Shown here: positions 61,784 to 64,000 of the stretch, piece by piece
Layout: every line of letters begins with the position of its first letter
How positions within the stretch are numbered: position 1 is the stretch's first letter
From: Watersipora subatra
Taxonomy: Eukaryota; Bryozoa; Gymnolaemata; Cheilostomatida; Watersiporidae
Length of the DNA: 64,000 nucleotides
Direction: 5' to 3'
Assembly: GCF_963576615.1 (NCBI RefSeq)
Contig: NC_088711.1
Location: forward strand, 40,172,621 to 40,236,620
Notes under the pieces: generated by a model
Database searches by the model: none
Seen by the model: the letters and a program-made list of their open reading frames with translations, nothing else
What the model was told of the DNA's origin: nothing
Made by a program: the position numbers and the translations under genes

Positions 61784-64000
61784 ATGGAGGAGCAAAATAC
61801 AAAACGAAAGGGTAACTATACAAATATTCACATTTTTATTGTAGCATAGTTATGCGTTTGTTGCTGTTATTTGTTGTGATTAGTATATTTCATTGGGTGT
61901 GTTTCTAATTAAATCTTAATGAACTTCATTTAATATCATTGTATATTTCCGAAGAACGCTCTTAGTTACCTAGTTAAAAATAAGCACTGCACACATTGAA
62001 AGTTTTTAGACTATCATACTTCTTTTGTTGTTCAAGTGCTGCCTAGCATCGGGGAGATGAATAGTCTTCGCGTATTATTATTTATCAGCAATAAATAAGT
62101 TTCAAGATAATGATAATAATACTGACATTACCAAACTGTGTGTAGTTTTTATGTTTTGGTTTGGTGCTGTTTGCGATCAACTATCGCAGTCGCAGCCAAA
62201 AATATGCAAGATGAACTAGTCATGAATATTGCTGAGAAGATAAATACTCTTCATTTGATTCTTCTTTTTTGTTCGTTCATTCGATTGGTACTGTTTTTAC
62301 GTAAAAGTTATTTATCGAAGAATGGTAGTCCTCTTACATTTGGTTCTCATGTTTATTTGATATTAAATAAAGTTAATTTTGCATTAACGTGATGGTATTA
62401 GTAGTAGTAGTGTTTGCATGTATAGAACAGCGATGGAAACACGGCTCGGTATGGAATTAACGACAAAAACTCTCTACATCTCATGTTAGGATCTGTTTCT
62501 TCACTGTTATGAATGACTATGAGACTATGGCAATAGTATTATTTTATAAGGTTGCTTGGAGTGAATATTTGTTGTGAAATTTTTAATCAAACATACTTCC
62601 TGTTAATGAGAAATATTATGAACTAGTATAGACCCATTTTATTTTAACAGGTGTTCAGCCCAACCTTCACAGCTCTGCGTTAAAGCGTTCATCACCAAGC
62701 ATATTTGGACAACCCAAAGTGAGTAAGCTAGTGAACACTTTTCATCAAATGCTTTCATATCAAATTGGTTTGTATGATTTTTACTACGTTCATCTTTTCA
62801 AATAGATTAAAGTCTCACGAAAGAGGAGTGGACGTACTAAACAGGATTTCTTGGACTTTTGCAAAACTGTCTTAGCATACGCGAACTACCACCCTGAAGA
62901 ATCAGACAAGGTATGTACAGATCAACATCGGTTTTGTCTATCAAAAAATGCATTTAGTTATTGAATCATCCTTCAATCTTTTGTCCGCTAATAATTTTGA
63001 TTTGATTCAGTCGGATGGTGAAGTCGACTACAATGCCAACAATCGGGCAAGTCCAATTGATGACAGTCTTGGAAGCAACAGCGACTCAGGAGCTTCCCAT
63101 AGCAACCACGCATATAGCGGCTCTTCTACTGCGACGGCTATCAGCTCACCAAGTCTTTGCTCCTCAGAAGGTTAGTTCACTCTTAATTCTTGGATCTGTC
63201 ACTAAAGCCAAACATTTGCTTTTCAGTTTTATTGTGAATGTTTTGTTGTTATGTATTTGTTAAAATGTCAATGTGAGTCTATATCAGTGGTTCCCAACTT
63301 TTTTCATTCAGTTCCCCTTTATCCCTTTTCATAAATTTGATTCCCCACGTGTGTTTAACTCACATGACTAAAAACAACCGATACAAATATAATCCCATTT
63401 TAATGTACATATCTAAACATATAACAACGTATTATTAATTTTTATACAGCTCGCATACAATGCACAACAATTCATGACCTTCGGCATGGTGGTGAATTGG
63501 TTTATGAGTAGGTTAACTTACTATTCAATCAAAATCTGGATAGATGTTTTCACATATATCTGAGTTCTGACTAGTAGCTCATTATTAACAACTAATGTTA
63601 TAGAGAAAACCAAAATGTTAAATGATGAAACCCAAACTCACGCGGCACTGCAGGACATAAATTGAAAATTTAACAAATCAGACACTTCTCTGTTCCCCTG
63701 TTGTATATTCAAAATTACCCCCTATGGGGGAATTTCTCCCTGGTTGGGAACCCCTGGTCTATATTAAGATAAGGGCTGAAAGTTAGACAATATTCACTTG
63801 GTTACGTTTACAAAGATGTTGGTTCAGCTATCATCTATGCAATTATCGCCTAATTTTTGTTTTATAGAAGATGAGCCTATCACTTGCTTCTGTAACAAAC
63901 CGTTCGCAAATCGACCTATGATCGAATGCGGCACCTGTCAAACCTGGATACACTTATCCTGCGCTAAGATCCGACGCACCCACATCCCTGAAGTCTACAT
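61784..64000 (+). CDS. PHF13/PHF23-like PHD-finger protein, 3'-truncated by the window
   Basis: Exons 61784-61811, 62651-62718, 62806-62910, 63011-63170 and 63868 to the window end join in phase. PHF13/PHF23 proteins are nuclear chromatin factors whose PHD finger reads H3K4me3. Exon 3 has [20 protein letters not shown], matching the conserved N-terminal block of PHF13 ([20 protein letters not shown]). Exon 4 is a Ser/Asp-rich linker. Exon 5 starts the PHD finger: [20 protein letters not shown] then [20 protein letters not shown], against human [20 protein letters not shown] and [20 protein letters not shown]. The zinc ligands C, C, C, C, H, C of the C4HC3 set are visible and the last pair lies outside the window. 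Which of the two vertebrate paralogues it equals cannot be said. A hAT MITE lies in intron 4. Confidence 0.93.
63285..63756. mobile_element. hAT MITE with perfect 8-bp target duplication
   Basis: CAGTGGTTCCCAACTTTTTT and (inverted) CAGGGGTTCCCAACCAGGGA form the ends. GTCTATAT flanks both sides (63277-63284, 63757-63764). It is 472 bp long and non-coding, and its ends resemble the right end of the hAT transposon at 13595-16067. It is inserted in intron 4 of the PHD gene. Confidence 0.93.

Overview
The window is animal nuclear DNA. It is AT-rich, its genes have short exons split by long introns with GT..AG borders, the same repeat families recur in both orientations, and the genes recognised are animal-type. 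The species cannot be named from the sequence. An invertebrate is likely, perhaps a spiralian; that is weak inference. Genes were built by hand by reading exons on both strands and requiring the reading phase to match across every intron.

Layout. 0.19-0.6 kb: the last two exons of an unknown minus-strand gene. 0.6-2.6 kb: a THAP-domain gene or transposase relict (+) with an in-frame stop. 5.0-9.3 kb: a long-inverted-repeat element split by an old LTR retrotransposon. 11.9-16.3 kb: a retroelement-like remnant split by a hAT transposon. 17.2-18.2 kb: a spliced P-element/THAP9-like transposase C-terminus with an AT-hook. 18.9-22.6 kb: a five-exon gene (+) for an ankyrin / coiled-coil / hydrophobic-helix protein, with a decayed partial copy at 24.4-24.8 kb. 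25.0-29.7 kb: an RNF114/RNF166-family E3 ubiquitin ligase (-). 34.5-46.1 kb: AAGAB, the alpha/gamma-adaptin-binding p34 gene (+, 8 exons). 46.9-57.5 kb: TIPIN, the Timeless-interacting replication-fork protein (-, 7 exons), tail to tail with AAGAB. 58.2-61.0 kb: a palindromic transposon family and a broken LINE. 61.5 kb to the end: a divergent pair made of an orphan first exon (-) and a PHF13/PHF23-type PHD-finger gene (+) that runs off the window.

The four well supported genes (RNF114-like, AAGAB, TIPIN, PHF13/23-like) are ordinary cellular genes: ubiquitination, clathrin-adaptor assembly, replication-fork protection and chromatin reading. They do not form an operon-like pathway. AAGAB and TIPIN also lie near each other on human 15q22-q23, so their adjacency here may be old linkage.

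Most of the remaining sequence is mobile DNA. Intact ends and target-site duplications can be read for an LTR element (AAGAC), two hAT MITEs (GTCTATAT, AATATGGG), a 120-bp foldback (CTATTCAT), a piggyBac-type MITE (TTAA), two Tc1/mariner-type MITEs (TA) and a CTCGAG-rich element (AGCATAGC). The most unusual local structures are five tandem 37-bp copies of a splice acceptor in the RING gene, and the ankyrin/coiled-coil gene, whose introns are all phase 1.
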